From assembly GCA_041396705.1 (NCBI GenBank), contig JAWKYB010000012.1:1-64000 (forward strand): a stretch of 64,000 nt of DNA, written 5' to 3'. The position numbers and the translations under genes were made by a program. This document shows positions 5,424 through 14,707 of the stretch, piece after piece. Source of the stretch: Alphaproteobacteria bacterium. GTDB taxonomy: Bacteria > Pseudomonadota > Alphaproteobacteria > CALKHQ01. Under the pieces are notes generated by a model. That model was not told the origin of the DNA and searched no databases. It worked only from the letters and a program-made list of their open reading frames with translations. How positions within the stretch are numbered: position 1 is the stretch's first letter; each line of letters starts with the position of its first letter.

Positions 5424-7937
5424 ATGCCTGAGGTCGCATTTCTGGTCATTGCCGTGGCGCTGCTGCTGTTGCTGGTGGCGGTGCTGCAGCCGCTGGCCGA
5501 ACAGCTGGCCGTGCCGCACACGGTGCTGCTGGCGGTGTTCGGGCTGGCCCTGGGCTCGGTCATCGTGCTCGGCGTCGCCTGGTCGCCGGACGGGTTCGGC
5601 GGCACGCTGCTGCACGCGTTGAGCGGCATCGCGTTGCCGTCCGACGCACTGACCTATCTGTTCCTGCCGACACTGCTGTTCGAGGTGGCGCTGGCGCTGA
5701 ACGTGCGCCGGCTGCTCGACGATTTCTGGGCGATCTTCGTACTCGCCGTGGTCGCCGTCGTTGTGACCACGCTGGCCATCGGCTTCGGCCTGGGCATGGC
5801 CTTCGACCTGGCCTTGTCGGTGTGCCTGCTGATCGGCGCGATCGTCGCCACGACCGACCCGTCGGCGGTGGTCGGCCTGTTCCGCGATGTCGGTGCGCCG
5901 CGCCGGCTCGGCATCCTGATCGAGGGCGAAAGCCTGCTCAACGACGCCGCCGCCATCGCGCTCTATGCCATATTCTTCAACCTGACGCTCTACCTCGGCG
6001 CGGCGGACTGGGGCGACGTCACCTTCATGTTCAGCGTCGACCTGGCCGGCGGCCTGGTCGTCGGCGTGGCCTGTGCCTGGGTGGCGTGCCTGATCCTGCC
6101 GCATCTCCATGGCATGCGCTATGCCGAGGTCACGGTCACGCTGGCGCTGGCCTATCTGGCCTATGCCGTCGCCGAGGCCGTGATCGGCGTTTCGGGGGTG
6201 GTCTCTGTGGTCGCGGCCGGGCTGTTCGTCGGCTCCTGGGGGCGCACGCGCATGACGCCGGAAAGCTGGCCGGTCATGCTCGACGTCTGGAGCCAGGTCG
6301 CCTACTGGGCCAGCGGCCTGGTGTTCCTGCTGGCGGCGATGGCGATGCCGCGGCTGGTCAGCACGATCGGCTGGGCCGAGGTCGCCATGCTGGCGGTGAT
6401 GGTGGCGACGGCCTTCGCCGCGCGCTGGGCGGTGCTGGCGGTGTCGTTCCCGCTGATCGCACGCTTCCGCATGGGCCAGCGGCTGTCGCGCGGCTTCATG
6501 ATCGCGATCTGGTGGGGCGGCGTGCGCGGCGCGCTGACGCTGGCGCTGGCCCTGGCGGTGACCGAGCACCCGGAGATCGACGCGGAGACGCGGCGGCTGG
6601 TCGCGACGCTTGCCACCGGCTTCGTGCTGTTCACCCTGTTCGTCAACGCCACCACGCTGCCGGCGATGATCCGCTGGCTGGGGCTGACCAGGCTCAGCCG
6701 GGCGGACCGGCTGGTGCGGGCCCGTGCGATCGATCTTGCCCTCGACAAGGTGCAGGACGACCTGCGCGAGATCGCGCGGCGCTACGGCGTCGAGCCGGCG
6801 ATCACCAGCGCGGTGTGCGCCGTTTTCGACGGCCGCCGCACCCAGCTGGAGGGGGAGGCGGAGACCGTCGCCGGCCTGCCGCTCGACGACCGCGTCTATA
6901 TCGGGCTGACCGCGCTCGCCGCGCAGGAGCGGCAGGTCTACGAGGACCTGTTCGCCCAGCGCATCGTGTCGCGGCACACCAACCGCGCCCTGCTTGCCTT
7001 CGCCGGCCGGCTGGCCGACGCGGTCAAGGCCGCCCGGCTCGACGGCTACGAGGCGGCGGTGGACCGCTCGCTGCGCTTCTCGCCGGCGATGCGGATCGCG
7101 ATCTGGATCAACCGGCGCCTGCATGTCGAGCGGATGCTGTCGCGCGTGCTGGCCGATCGATACGAGACGCTGCTGGCGATGCGGGTGGCGGTGCGCGAGC
7201 TGGCCGCCTTCGCCCGCGGGCGGCTGACCGGCATGACCGGCGCCGAGGCGCAGGCTGTACTCGACCGCACCCTGCAGGCGCGGATGCTGCGCATCGCCAC
7301 CGGCCTGCAGGCGCTGGAGCTGCAGTATCCCGACTATGCGATGGCGCTGAAGACGGTGCAGATGAACCGGATCGCCATGCGCATGGAAGATGCCGCCTAT
7401 CGCGCGCTGCTCGACGACGCCATGATCGGCCACGAGGTCCACACCACCCTGATGCGCGACTGGCGTTCGCGCTGGGCGCGGGCCGAACGTCGCCCGCGGC
7501 TCGACGTGTCGGCGCCGGTCGAGGAGCTGATCACACGGGTGCCGCTGTTCGCCGATCTCGACCCGGCGCAGCGGCGGGGGCTGGCGGCCCTGCTGCGCAA
7601 GCGGCTGATCATGCCCGGCGAGCGTATCGTCACCGCCGGCGAGCGCGGCGACGCCATGTTCTTTCTGCTGTCCGGCGCCGTCGAGGTCAGCGGCGGGGAT
7701 GCCGCGACCACACGCCTCGGCTCCGGCGAGTTCTTCGGCGAGATCGCACTGGTGTTCAATCGCCCGCGCACCGCCGACGTCACCGCGCTCGGCTATTGCG
7801 AGGTGCTGGTGCTGCGCAGCCGCGACTTCTCCGCTTTCCTCGGCACCCAGCCGGAGTTGCGCGAGCATGTGTTCGAGGTGGCCCGCCGCCGCCTGGAGCA
7901 GAATCTGGGCATGGAAGAACAGGCCGCTGGCGCTTGA
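5424..7937 (+). CDS. CPA1-type cation:proton antiporter with C-terminal cyclic-nucleotide-binding-like domain
   Basis: 837 residues. Residues 1 to about 420 carry 11-13 hydrophobic segments with Na+/H+ exchanger features: TDPSAVV, then EGESLLNDAAAIALY, whose acidic and Asn-Asp residues form the ion site, and later WWGGVRGALTLALAL. A long helical cytoplasmic region follows (about 425-690). The tail (about 700-820) is a cyclic-nucleotide-binding-like domain with the phosphate-binding-cassette-like GEFFGEIALVFNRPRTADV. The likely role is Na+ or K+ exchange for protons at the inner membrane, gated by the tail. Whether it binds cAMP, c-di-AMP or nothing is not shown. No strong ribosome-binding site precedes the ATG. 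Confidence 0.88.
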   Translation: MPEVAFLVIAVALLLLLVAVLQPLAEQLAVPHTVLLAVFGLALGSVIVLGVAWSPDGFGGTLLHALSGIALPSDALTYLFLPTLLFEVALALNVRRLLDDFWAIFVLAVVAVVVTTLAIGFGLGMAFDLALSVCLLIGAIVATTDPSAVVGLFRDVGAPRRLGILIEGESLLNDAAAIALYAIFFNLTLYLGAADWGDVTFMFSVDLAGGLVVGVACAWVACLILPHLHGMRYAEVTVTLALAYLAYAVAEAVIGVSGVVSVVAAGLFVGSWGRTRMTPESWPVMLDVWSQVAYWASGLVFLLAAMAMPRLVSTIGWAEVAMLAVMVATAFAARWAVLAVSFPLIARFRMGQRLSRGFMIAIWWGGVRGALTLALALAVTEHPEIDAETRRLVATLATGFVLFTLFVNATTLPAMIRWLGLTRLSRADRLVRARAIDLALDKVQDDLREIARRYGVEPAITSAVCAVFDGRRTQLEGEAETVAGLPLDDRVYIGLTALAAQERQVYEDLFAQRIVSRHTNRALLAFAGRLADAVKAARLDGYEAAVDRSLRFSPAMRIAIWINRRLHVERMLSRVLADRYETLLAMRVAVRELAAFARGRLTGMTGAEAQAVLDRTLQARMLRIATGLQALELQYPDYAMALKTVQMNRIAMRMEDAAYRALLDDAMIGHEVHTTLMRDWRSRWARAERRPRLDVSAPVEELITRVPLFADLDPAQRRGLAALLRKRLIMPGERIVTAGERGDAMFFLLSGAVEVSGGDAATTRLGSGEFFGEIALVFNRPRTADVTALGYCEVLVLRSRDFSAFLGTQPELREHVFEVARRRLEQNLGMEEQAAGA

Positions 7938-8008
7938 GCGCATTGCCTCCCGGCGGCGCCCGTGCCAATTGACGTTCCGGTCGGGTGAATCGATGGGGAG
8001 GATGACCG

Positions 8009-8572
8009 ATGGATGCCATGACGGCGCTGAACACGCGGGTGACCCCGGCGCGGCTGGTGGACCCGGCGCCCGCGGGTGCCGAGCTCGACGAGATCCTGGC
8101 GACCGCGCTGCGCGCGCCGGACCACGGCAAGCTGAAGCCCTGGCGCCTGTTCGTCATTGCCGGCGATGCGCGGGCCAGGCTCGGTGCGCTGATGGCCGAC
8201 AACCTGCGGGCGCGCGAGCCGGATGCGCCGGCGCCGTTGCTGGAGCGGGAAGCCGAGAAGCCGCTGCGCGCGCCGTTGATCGTGGTGGTGGCCGCCAAGG
8301 TGCAGGCCGACCATCCGAAGATCCCGGTGGTCGAGCAGGTGCTGTCGGCCGGCTGCGCCGCGCAGAACATCCAGCTTGCGGCCCATGCCAAGGGCTATGG
8401 CTGCATGTGGAAGACCGGGCCGATCGCGCGCGATGCGGCGTTCAAGTCCGCCTTCGGGCTGGCCGAGACCGACGAGCTGGTCGGCCTGCTCTACATCGGC
8501 ACCACCGACGCCGCGCCGGCGCCGCGCCAGGTCGACACCGCCCCGTTCGTCTCCGCCTGGACCGGCGCCTGA
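8009..8572 (+). CDS. Nitroreductase-family oxidoreductase, YdjA-like
   Basis: 187 residues, matching the single-domain YdjA length. Flavin-binding features are RAPDHGKLKPWRLFVI (about 32-47), QNIQLAAHAKGYGCMWKTG (about 120-138) and VGLLYIGT near the end. These proteins bind FMN and use NAD(P)H to reduce small electrophiles. The physiological substrate is unknown. It is cytoplasmic. The ATG at 8009 follows GGGGAGGATGACCG. It converges with the next gene at a 13-base gap. Confidence 0.88.
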   Translation: MDAMTALNTRVTPARLVDPAPAGAELDEILATALRAPDHGKLKPWRLFVIAGDARARLGALMADNLRAREPDAPAPLLEREAEKPLRAPLIVVVAAKVQADHPKIPVVEQVLSAGCAAQNIQLAAHAKGYGCMWKTGPIARDAAFKSAFGLAETDELVGLLYIGTTDAAPAPRQVDTAPFVSAWTGA

Positions 8573-8585
8573 GCGGCGCCGTCGC

Positions 8586-10493
8586 TCACGGCTGCTGCTG
8601 GGTCTCGACGAAGACGTAGCCGTATTGCGACCGGAAGTCGGGCGTCAGCGCCCGGCGCTGCAGTTCCTCTTCCAGCGCGGCGAGATAGCCTTCGGCCAGT
8701 TCCACGCGCGGGCGCGGCGGCGACAGGTCGAACAGCGGTGCGCTGGTCGACAGCGTGACCACCATGCCGGTACCGTAGGGCGGGCCGGCCGGCACCGCGA
8801 TCGAGCCCGGCTCGGCCGCGCTGATCGGAATGGTGGTGGCCGCCGCCGGGTAGTAGTTGGCCGGCGTCGGGTTCAGCTCGCTCGGCAGCAGGTGGACCAC
8901 CTCGCCGTTCGGCTTGAAGAAGTCGATGTAGACGTGGGCGGGGTAGTCCGGCGTCTCGACATAGACCTCGAGATACTGCGCTTCCGCGAAGGCCGCCCGG
9001 CCGCCCTGGATCATCCCGAACAGCGGGTCGGGCCGCAGTTCGGGCGGCAGGTGGTCCATCGGTTCGGCGTCGGGGGCGATCTCGGCGCCGGCGCCGGCAT
9101 AGACACCGAGCCCGCTGCAGAGGCCGTCGCCGACGACCACGACATTGTCGTCGGCGACGCCGGCGATGCCGTTGATCTCCGAAAGCCGCTGGCGCACTTC
9201 GGCCTGCTCGTCGCTGGACGTCATGAAGCCGCGCACGGCGACGCTGCCGTCGACGGTCACGTCGGCGTCGAGATGGCCGCAACTGATCTCGGCCAGGATG
9301 GCGGCAATCGCGCTTTCGGGCCCTTCCGGCCGGCCGGTCTGCACGGCGGCGAGCGCATCCTCGATCCGCGGGTCGTAGCGCGGCGGCGCGATCGGCTGCA
9401 CCCATTCGACCGGGCCCGGCGGCGGGACGAACTGCTCCGGCGGCGGCGGCTCGTCCAGCGCCGGCGGCTCCGGCGTAGCCGGCTCAGGCGGCAGTGCGAT
9501 CGCCAGCGGCGCCTCCGGCTGCGTCTCGGTCGCGGCCTCGTCGGGCGTCGGCGCCGCCGGAACCGGCGAGGCCTCGGGCACGGCGGGCGCCGGGGCCAGG
9601 CTGCGCACGAAGGGTTGCGGCGGCTCCAGCGACGCCAGCTGGGTGCCGGGCAGCGCAACCGGCTCCAGTGCGGCCGGCTCGGGTGCCGCCGGAGCCGGCG
9701 GGGCGACCAGGGCGGGAACCGGCGGGGCCGGCGTCGTTTGCTGCGCCGGCACGGCGGCGACGGGCTCGACGAATGCCGGCAGGGCCGGCGCCGGCACGGC
9801 GTCCGCCTGGGCGTCGACAGCGGCCGTCGGCGCGGCCGGTGCGTCGATCGGCGGCAGCGGCTGCAGCGGCGTCGGCGCGGCCTGGGCCGGCGGTGGGGAC
9901 TCGGCGACGACTGGCACGTCGTCGACCGCCGCCGGCGGCGTTTCGAACGGCTCGATGCCGCGCGGTCGCTCGATCTGCTCCGGCAGGCCGTCGGACCGTT
10001 CCGGCAGGTCCAGTGCGGCCAGCTGCTGTGGCGGGGCGGCCGCAGGCGTTTCGATCGGCGGCACCGGCTGCGGGTCGTCGGGCAGCGGCTGCGGCGCCTC
10101 GGTCAGCTCCGGCGGCGGTTCCTCCAGCTCATCGGGCACCGCTTCCGGCGCCGCGTCGGGCGGCGGCGCGTCGTCCGTCGGCGCGCGTTCGGCGAGCTCT
10201 TGCGGCGGGGCATAGCTGCGCCCGGCCATCGGGCCGCTGTCCAGGCCGCGGGTGTCGAGCACGATCTCGATGCCGGCGACGTCGCCGCCGCCCTGCAGCA
10301 CCGCGCCGGCCGCCACCAGGGCCCCGCCGGCCAGCAGCACGCTGTGGAACGCGACCGAAGCGGTGAGCGCGAGCCGGAGCCGCCGTGCCTCGCGCGTGCG
10401 CGCGGGCGGCAGCCGCAGCAGCGGGCCGCCGAACAGCGCATGCCAGATCGCCGCCGGCAGGGATTGCTCGTGCTGTGGGGACCGGGTCGTCAC
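8586..10493 (-). CDS. TonB-like membrane-anchored protein with Pro-rich linker and DUF4384-type domain
   Basis: About 635 residues from a GTG at 10493 (GGAAG 4 bases upstream). An in-frame ATG at 10640 gives a longer, less convincing N-terminus. Residues 30-60 form one membrane helix, followed by GIEIVLDTRG, much as in TonB/TolA anchors. Residues 75-400 are Pro/Ala/Glu-rich and should span the periplasm. A BON-like segment follows (CGHLDADVTVDGSVAVRGF). The C-terminal 150 residues resemble DUF4384, with a VYIDFFKPNGEVVHLLPSE core and VVTLSTSAPLF. The role may be envelope sensing or force transfer, and no partner is adjacent. Confidence 0.65.
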   Translation of the reverse strand: MTTRSPQHEQSLPAAIWHALFGGPLLRLPPARTREARRLRLALTASVAFHSVLLAGGALVAAGAVLQGGGDVAGIEIVLDTRGLDSGPMAGRSYAPPQELAERAPTDDAPPPDAAPEAVPDELEEPPPELTEAPQPLPDDPQPVPPIETPAAAPPQQLAALDLPERSDGLPEQIERPRGIEPFETPPAAVDDVPVVAESPPPAQAAPTPLQPLPPIDAPAAPTAAVDAQADAVPAPALPAFVEPVAAVPAQQTTPAPPVPALVAPPAPAAPEPAALEPVALPGTQLASLEPPQPFVRSLAPAPAVPEASPVPAAPTPDEAATETQPEAPLAIALPPEPATPEPPALDEPPPPEQFVPPPGPVEWVQPIAPPRYDPRIEDALAAVQTGRPEGPESAIAAILAEISCGHLDADVTVDGSVAVRGFMTSSDEQAEVRQRLSEINGIAGVADDNVVVVGDGLCSGLGVYAGAGAEIAPDAEPMDHLPPELRPDPLFGMIQGGRAAFAEAQYLEVYVETPDYPAHVYIDFFKPNGEVVHLLPSELNPTPANYYPAAATTIPISAAEPGSIAVPAGPPYGTGMVVTLSTSAPLFDLSPPRPRVELAEGYLAALEEELQRRALTPDFRSQYGYVFVETQQQP

Positions 10494-10729
10494 GCTTCTT
10501 CCATGGCCAAGGACGGCGGGCGCGAGGCCGCGCCAACCGGTGCATACACGATGCACGCTGGCTTCGAAATACGGCAGGAGTGCGGAGGTTCCGCGCCGCG
10601 AGCGGCCCGCGGGCTTGCTTTGTCGCACCGCTTGGCCCACCTTCCCGGCGCCGGTGACGGGCCCGATGGCGCGCCGATTGCAGCGTGCGAACGGGGCCGA
10701 ACCGCTGACTGCGACCCCGGGGGAAAGCC

Positions 10730-13700
10730 ATGTCCAAGGCTGCAGCGCGCCAGCAAGCGCCGACGACCGTTGCCGACCGAGGGTCGGACGAGGAGCTGCC
10801 GGCCCGGCTGCTGGCGATCGCGGAGGCGGGCGCGCCCGGCGGTGAGCTGCCGTCCGCCGCGGGCGCCTTCGGGCGAGCCGCGCCGGCCGAAAGCCTGGTG
10901 CTGCGGCGCCAGCTGGAGGACCTGCTCGACGGCTTCCGCATGGCGGCCGAGGCGGACCCCTACGGCAACCCGATCCAGCGGCTTGCGCTGGAGATCACCC
11001 GCATGCTGGAGCGCGGCCAGATCGGGCTCGCCCTCGTCGACGGGCTGGTCCAGCTGCTGTGTGCCGAGGCCTTCGCCGTCCGCGCCGAGCGCCTTGCCGG
11101 CTATCTCGGCAACCGCGACCCGGAGCGCAACGATGCCGCGTTGCGCGACCTGATCCGCCGCGCCGCCCTGGAAAAGGGGACCGGCGACCAGCCGATCAAG
11201 GCGCCGTTCACCAGCTTCAAGCGGCGCATGGAGGCGGCGCCGTTCGGCGTGGTCTTCACGGCCCACCCGACCTTCTCGCTGGCCGAGCCGCTGCTGGTCT
11301 GCCTTGCCGAGCTCGGTGCCGGCGTCGGGGCCGACGGCCGCCGGCTCGACGACGGGGCGGTCGACAACCGCCTGCGCCAGCTGCTGGCCGCCGACCACCG
11401 GCCGGAACCCTCGATCGACCTTGCGCTGGAACACCGGTTGTCGCTGGTCGCGATCGCCAATGCCCGGTCCGCGCTGCAGCGGGTCTATCGCATCGTGTTC
11501 GAGGTTGCCGCCGAGCTCTATCCCGACAACTGGCGCCAGTTGCGGCCGCGCCTGGTGACCCTGGCCAGCTGGGTCGGCTACGACCTGGACGGACGCTCGG
11601 ACATCCAGTGGTTCCACACCTTCAAGAAGCGGCTGCTGGTGCAGATCCGCCAGCTCGAACACTACTCCGCCTCCGCCCGCCAACTGATCGAGGCCCATGC
11701 CCGGGCGCCGCGCGACGAGGATCTGCGCCGGACGCTGGAGCTGTTCGACACCCGCATCGCCCTGACCCTGCGCCACGCCCGCGACGAGCAGGCGGCGTTC
11801 GACGCCATCGCCGGGCGCGACGACGCCGATCTGGTGCGCGGCATCGCGCAGCGGATGTACGCCGAGCGCGGCGAGCGGCTGATCGAGGTCGGCGCGCTGA
11901 TCGACCTGGTCGACCGGGCGGTCGGCCTGACCCGCGCCGCGGACGGCGTCGCCGCGCTGTGCGTGCTGCGGGCGGAGATCGCCAATTTCGGGCTGAGCAT
12001 GGCCGAGACCCACGTCCGGCTGAACGCCAGCCAGCTGCACAACGCCATCCGCAAGGCGGTCGGGATGGAAAGCCCGCCGGACGACCCGACCAGCCGCAAC
12101 ACCTATCTGGCCGCCGTCAACGCGATGATCGACACCGTCGAGCCGGTGACCATCAACTTCGGCTCGGTGATGGCGGAGCGCGCCTCGGCCAAGCGGCTGT
12201 TCATGATCGTCACCCAGATGCTGAAATACATCGACCGCACCAACCCGGTGCGCTTCCTGATCGCGGAGTGCGAGACGCCGTTCACCGTGCTGGCGGCGCT
12301 GTACTACGCCAAGCTGTTCGGCATCGAGCAATCGATCGACATCTCGCCGCTGTTCGAGACCGAGGCGGCGCTGGAGCGCGGTCACGAGATCGTCGAGGAA
12401 CTGCTCGCCCAGCCGCACTATGTCGACTATGTGCGGCAGCGTGGCCGGCTGTGCATCCAGACCGGCTTTTCCGATGCCGGCCGCTATCTGGGCCAGACCG
12501 CGGCATCGGTGGCGATCGAGCGCCTGCAGGGGCGGGTCGGCGCCACCATGGCCGCACATGGCCTGTCGGATGTCGAGCTGCTGATCTTCAACACCCACGG
12601 CGAGTCGATCGGCCGCGGCGGCCATCCCGCCAGCTTCGAGGACCGGTTGGACTATGTCTGCAGCCCGCATGTGCGCGAGGCGCTGGCTGAGGCCGGCATC
12701 GCGCTGAAGCAGGAGGTCAGCTTCCAGGGCGGCGACGGCTATCTCTACTACGTGACCCCGGCGATCGCCTTCACCTCGCTGTGCCGGGTGATCGAGCATG
12801 TGCTCGGTCCGCTGCCGGCGAGCGAGGGGCTGGGCGACCCGTTCTATGCGGCGCAGGCCCACATGCAGGAGTTCTTCACCGCGGTGGAGCGCTTCAACGC
12901 CGAGATCATGGACGATCCGGATTATGCAGCGTTGCTGGGGGTTTACGGGCCGAACCTGCTGTACAGCACCGGCAGTCGCGCGGTGCGGCGGCAGCACGAC
13001 TTCGGCGACGATGCCGCGAGCCTGCATCCGTCGCAGATCCGCGCGATCCCGCACAATGCGATCCTGCAGCAGATGGGCTTCCTGGCCAACACGCTGGGCG
13101 GGCTCGGCCGGGCGATCCGGCGCGATCCGGGCCAGTTCCGCGCGCTCTATGCGGATTCGGCGCGGTTCCGTCGGTTGATCGGCATGATCGAATATGCCCG
13201 CGCCTTTTCCAGCCTGGATGCGCTTAAGGCCTATATCGACACGGTCGACCCCGGGCTGTGGCTGCTGCTGGCGGCGCACGAGACCGACCGCGATCGCCGC
13301 ATCGCCGCCCGCGCGGTCGCGACGCACCTGGAGCGCAGCCGTACCCACGAGCGGTTGGTCCGCATCTACCGCAAGCTCAGCCGCGACTGCGCCGACCTGG
13401 ACGACGCCCTGGCCGACCTGCGCGCGGACGTGGTGCCGGCGGGCCATGCGCTGGGAGAGGCGGAGCGGCGCGGCAACCTGGAGCTGCTGCACGCGCTGCG
13501 CGTCGCGCTGGTCCAGCAGCTCTGCCGGCTGGCCGTGCACATTCCCGACTTCAGCGCCCAGCATGGCACCACGCCCGAGGCGCTGGTCGCCCAGATCCTG
13601 CATCTCGACGTGGAGCACGCGGTCGATCAGCTGGAGCGCATCTTCCCGCGCACCGATCCGACCGCCACCGACCAGGGCTTCGGCGAGCCGGCGAGCTATC

Positions 13701-13825
13701 GCAGCGAGGAGACGCAGTCCTATCTGCGCGAGCACATCGAGATCTTCCAGCCGATCGACGCGCTCTATCGCCTGATCCGGCGGATCAGCAGCGGCGTTAT
13801 CTACGACATCGGCGCGCTCGGCTGA
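10730..13825 (+). CDS. Divergent phosphoenolpyruvate-carboxylase-like protein with altered catalytic motifs
   Basis: 1031 residues, somewhat longer than usual PEP carboxylases (about 880-960). The family signature is recognisable: VFTAHPTF (175-182, normally TAHPTE), VGYDLDGRSD (282-291, normally GGDRDGNP), TGFSDAGR (578-585, normally GYSDSxKD) and FNTHGESIGRGGHP (620-633, normally FHGRGGTVGRGGGP). The catalytic His of the HGRGG loop is Asn621, the neighbouring Arg is His623, and the GYSDS lysine is Arg584. The C-terminus ends in IYDIGALG rather than the usual NTG. The ATG follows GGGGGAAAGCC. True carboxylase activity is therefore doubtful. It may be a diverged enzyme or a non-catalytic regulator. 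Confidence 0.75.
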   Translation: MSKAAARQQAPTTVADRGSDEELPARLLAIAEAGAPGGELPSAAGAFGRAAPAESLVLRRQLEDLLDGFRMAAEADPYGNPIQRLALEITRMLERGQIGLALVDGLVQLLCAEAFAVRAERLAGYLGNRDPERNDAALRDLIRRAALEKGTGDQPIKAPFTSFKRRMEAAPFGVVFTAHPTFSLAEPLLVCLAELGAGVGADGRRLDDGAVDNRLRQLLAADHRPEPSIDLALEHRLSLVAIANARSALQRVYRIVFEVAAELYPDNWRQLRPRLVTLASWVGYDLDGRSDIQWFHTFKKRLLVQIRQLEHYSASARQLIEAHARAPRDEDLRRTLELFDTRIALTLRHARDEQAAFDAIAGRDDADLVRGIAQRMYAERGERLIEVGALIDLVDRAVGLTRAADGVAALCVLRAEIANFGLSMAETHVRLNASQLHNAIRKAVGMESPPDDPTSRNTYLAAVNAMIDTVEPVTINFGSVMAERASAKRLFMIVTQMLKYIDRTNPVRFLIAECETPFTVLAALYYAKLFGIEQSIDISPLFETEAALERGHEIVEELLAQPHYVDYVRQRGRLCIQTGFSDAGRYLGQTAASVAIERLQGRVGATMAAHGLSDVELLIFNTHGESIGRGGHPASFEDRLDYVCSPHVREALAEAGIALKQEVSFQGGDGYLYYVTPAIAFTSLCRVIEHVLGPLPASEGLGDPFYAAQAHMQEFFTAVERFNAEIMDDPDYAALLGVYGPNLLYSTGSRAVRRQHDFGDDAASLHPSQIRAIPHNAILQQMGFLANTLGGLGRAIRRDPGQFRALYADSARFRRLIGMIEYARAFSSLDALKAYIDTVDPGLWLLLAAHETDRDRRIAARAVATHLERSRTHERLVRIYRKLSRDCADLDDALADLRADVVPAGHALGEAERRGNLELLHALRVALVQQLCRLAVHIPDFSAQHGTTPEALVAQILHLDVEHAVDQLERIFPRTDPTATDQGFGEPASYRSEETQSYLREHIEIFQPIDALYRLIRRISSGVIYDIGALG

Positions 13826-13913
13826 ACCGGAGAACCGACCCGCGGCTTGACGACCGGCGCGGCGATGCGGCGTTCTATTGCCCGGGGTCGCGCGGAGCCG
13901 GGTGGGGACGGGC

Positions 13914-14687
13914 ATGAACGCCAGGCAGGTTGAAGACCAGAAGCGGAAGAAGCGGCGCGGCGGGGTGTTCTGGCGCCTGCGGCGCTGGTTCATCGCCGGC
14001 CTGCTGGCGACGGCGCCGATCGGGCTGACCGTCTGGCTGGTGCTGGCCATCGTCGACTGGATCGACCGGGCGGTGAAGCCGTTGCTGCCGCCGGGTTGGT
14101 GGCCGAGCCAGTATCTGCCGTTCGAGCTGCCCGGCGTCGGCCTGGTGGTGGCGCTGGTCGGCATCACCGTCATCGGCGCGCTGACCACCGGCTATCTCGG
14201 CCGGCTGCTGCGCAACAGCTACGAGGGGCTGCTCGGCCGTCTGCCGGTGGTGCGCGGCATCTATGCCTTCCTCAAGCAGGTTCTGGAGATGGTGTTCCAG
14301 AACCAGTCGGGCTCGTTCCGCGAGGTCGTGCTGTTCGAATATCCCCGCCACGGCACCTGGACGCTCGGCTTCATCACCGGCGTCACCCAGGGCGAGGTGC
14401 AGAGCCTGACCGAGGACGAACTGGTCAATGTGTTCGTGCCGACGACGCCGAACCCCACCTCCGGCTTCTTCCTGTTCGTGCCGCGCAAGGAACTGGTGGT
14501 GCTCAGCATGTCGGTGGAGGAGGGCATCAAGATGGTGGTCTCCGGCGGCATGGTGACGCCGGAGGACAAGCGCCCGGAGGAGGAGCGCGCCCAGCCGACG
14601 GTGGCCTCCTACCGCGACGGCGAGGCGCCGCGAATTGCCGCGCCCGGCGAGGACGCGGACGGGCAGGCCGAGAAACCGGCGGCCTGA
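13914..14687 (+). CDS. DUF502 family membrane protein
   Basis: 257 residues. Two membrane segments lie at about 22-45 (GLLATAPIGLTVWLVLAIVDW) and 65-90 (GVGLVVALVGITVIGALTTGY). A conserved soluble part follows, with LPVVRGIYAFLKQVLE, FREVVLFEYPRHG, TLGFITG and VFVPTTPNPTSGFFLFVPR, all typical of DUF502. The last 45 residues are charged and disordered. The ATG at 13914 has GGTGGGGACGG just upstream. A TTG 36 bases earlier is in frame but has no ribosome-binding site. The family is widespread and poorly understood. It lies 88 bases after the PEP-carboxylase-like gene and may be co-transcribed with it. Confidence 0.88.
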   Translation: MNARQVEDQKRKKRRGGVFWRLRRWFIAGLLATAPIGLTVWLVLAIVDWIDRAVKPLLPPGWWPSQYLPFELPGVGLVVALVGITVIGALTTGYLGRLLRNSYEGLLGRLPVVRGIYAFLKQVLEMVFQNQSGSFREVVLFEYPRHGTWTLGFITGVTQGEVQSLTEDELVNVFVPTTPNPTSGFFLFVPRKELVVLSMSVEEGIKMVVSGGMVTPEDKRPEEERAQPTVASYRDGEAPRIAAPGEDADGQAEKPAA

Positions 14688-14707
14688 GCGCGCCTGTCGC
14701 CCGGCGG

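Noticed and set aside
4764..7943. A 1059-codon minus-strand frame opposite the antiporter
   Set aside because: Only its last 112 codons (from 5102) make a sensible secreted protein. The rest is the low-complexity mirror of the antiporter gene.
13847..13878. Promoter before the DUF502 gene (TTGACG and TTCTAT)
   Set aside because: The spacer of 20 bases is too long for a confident sigma70 promoter.
10490..14188. A 1232-codon open frame opposite the PEP-carboxylase-like gene
   Set aside because: It is antisense to a gene with clear family motifs. Its translation is rich in Arg/Gln/His/Ala with no motif, as expected when GC-rich coding DNA is read backwards.
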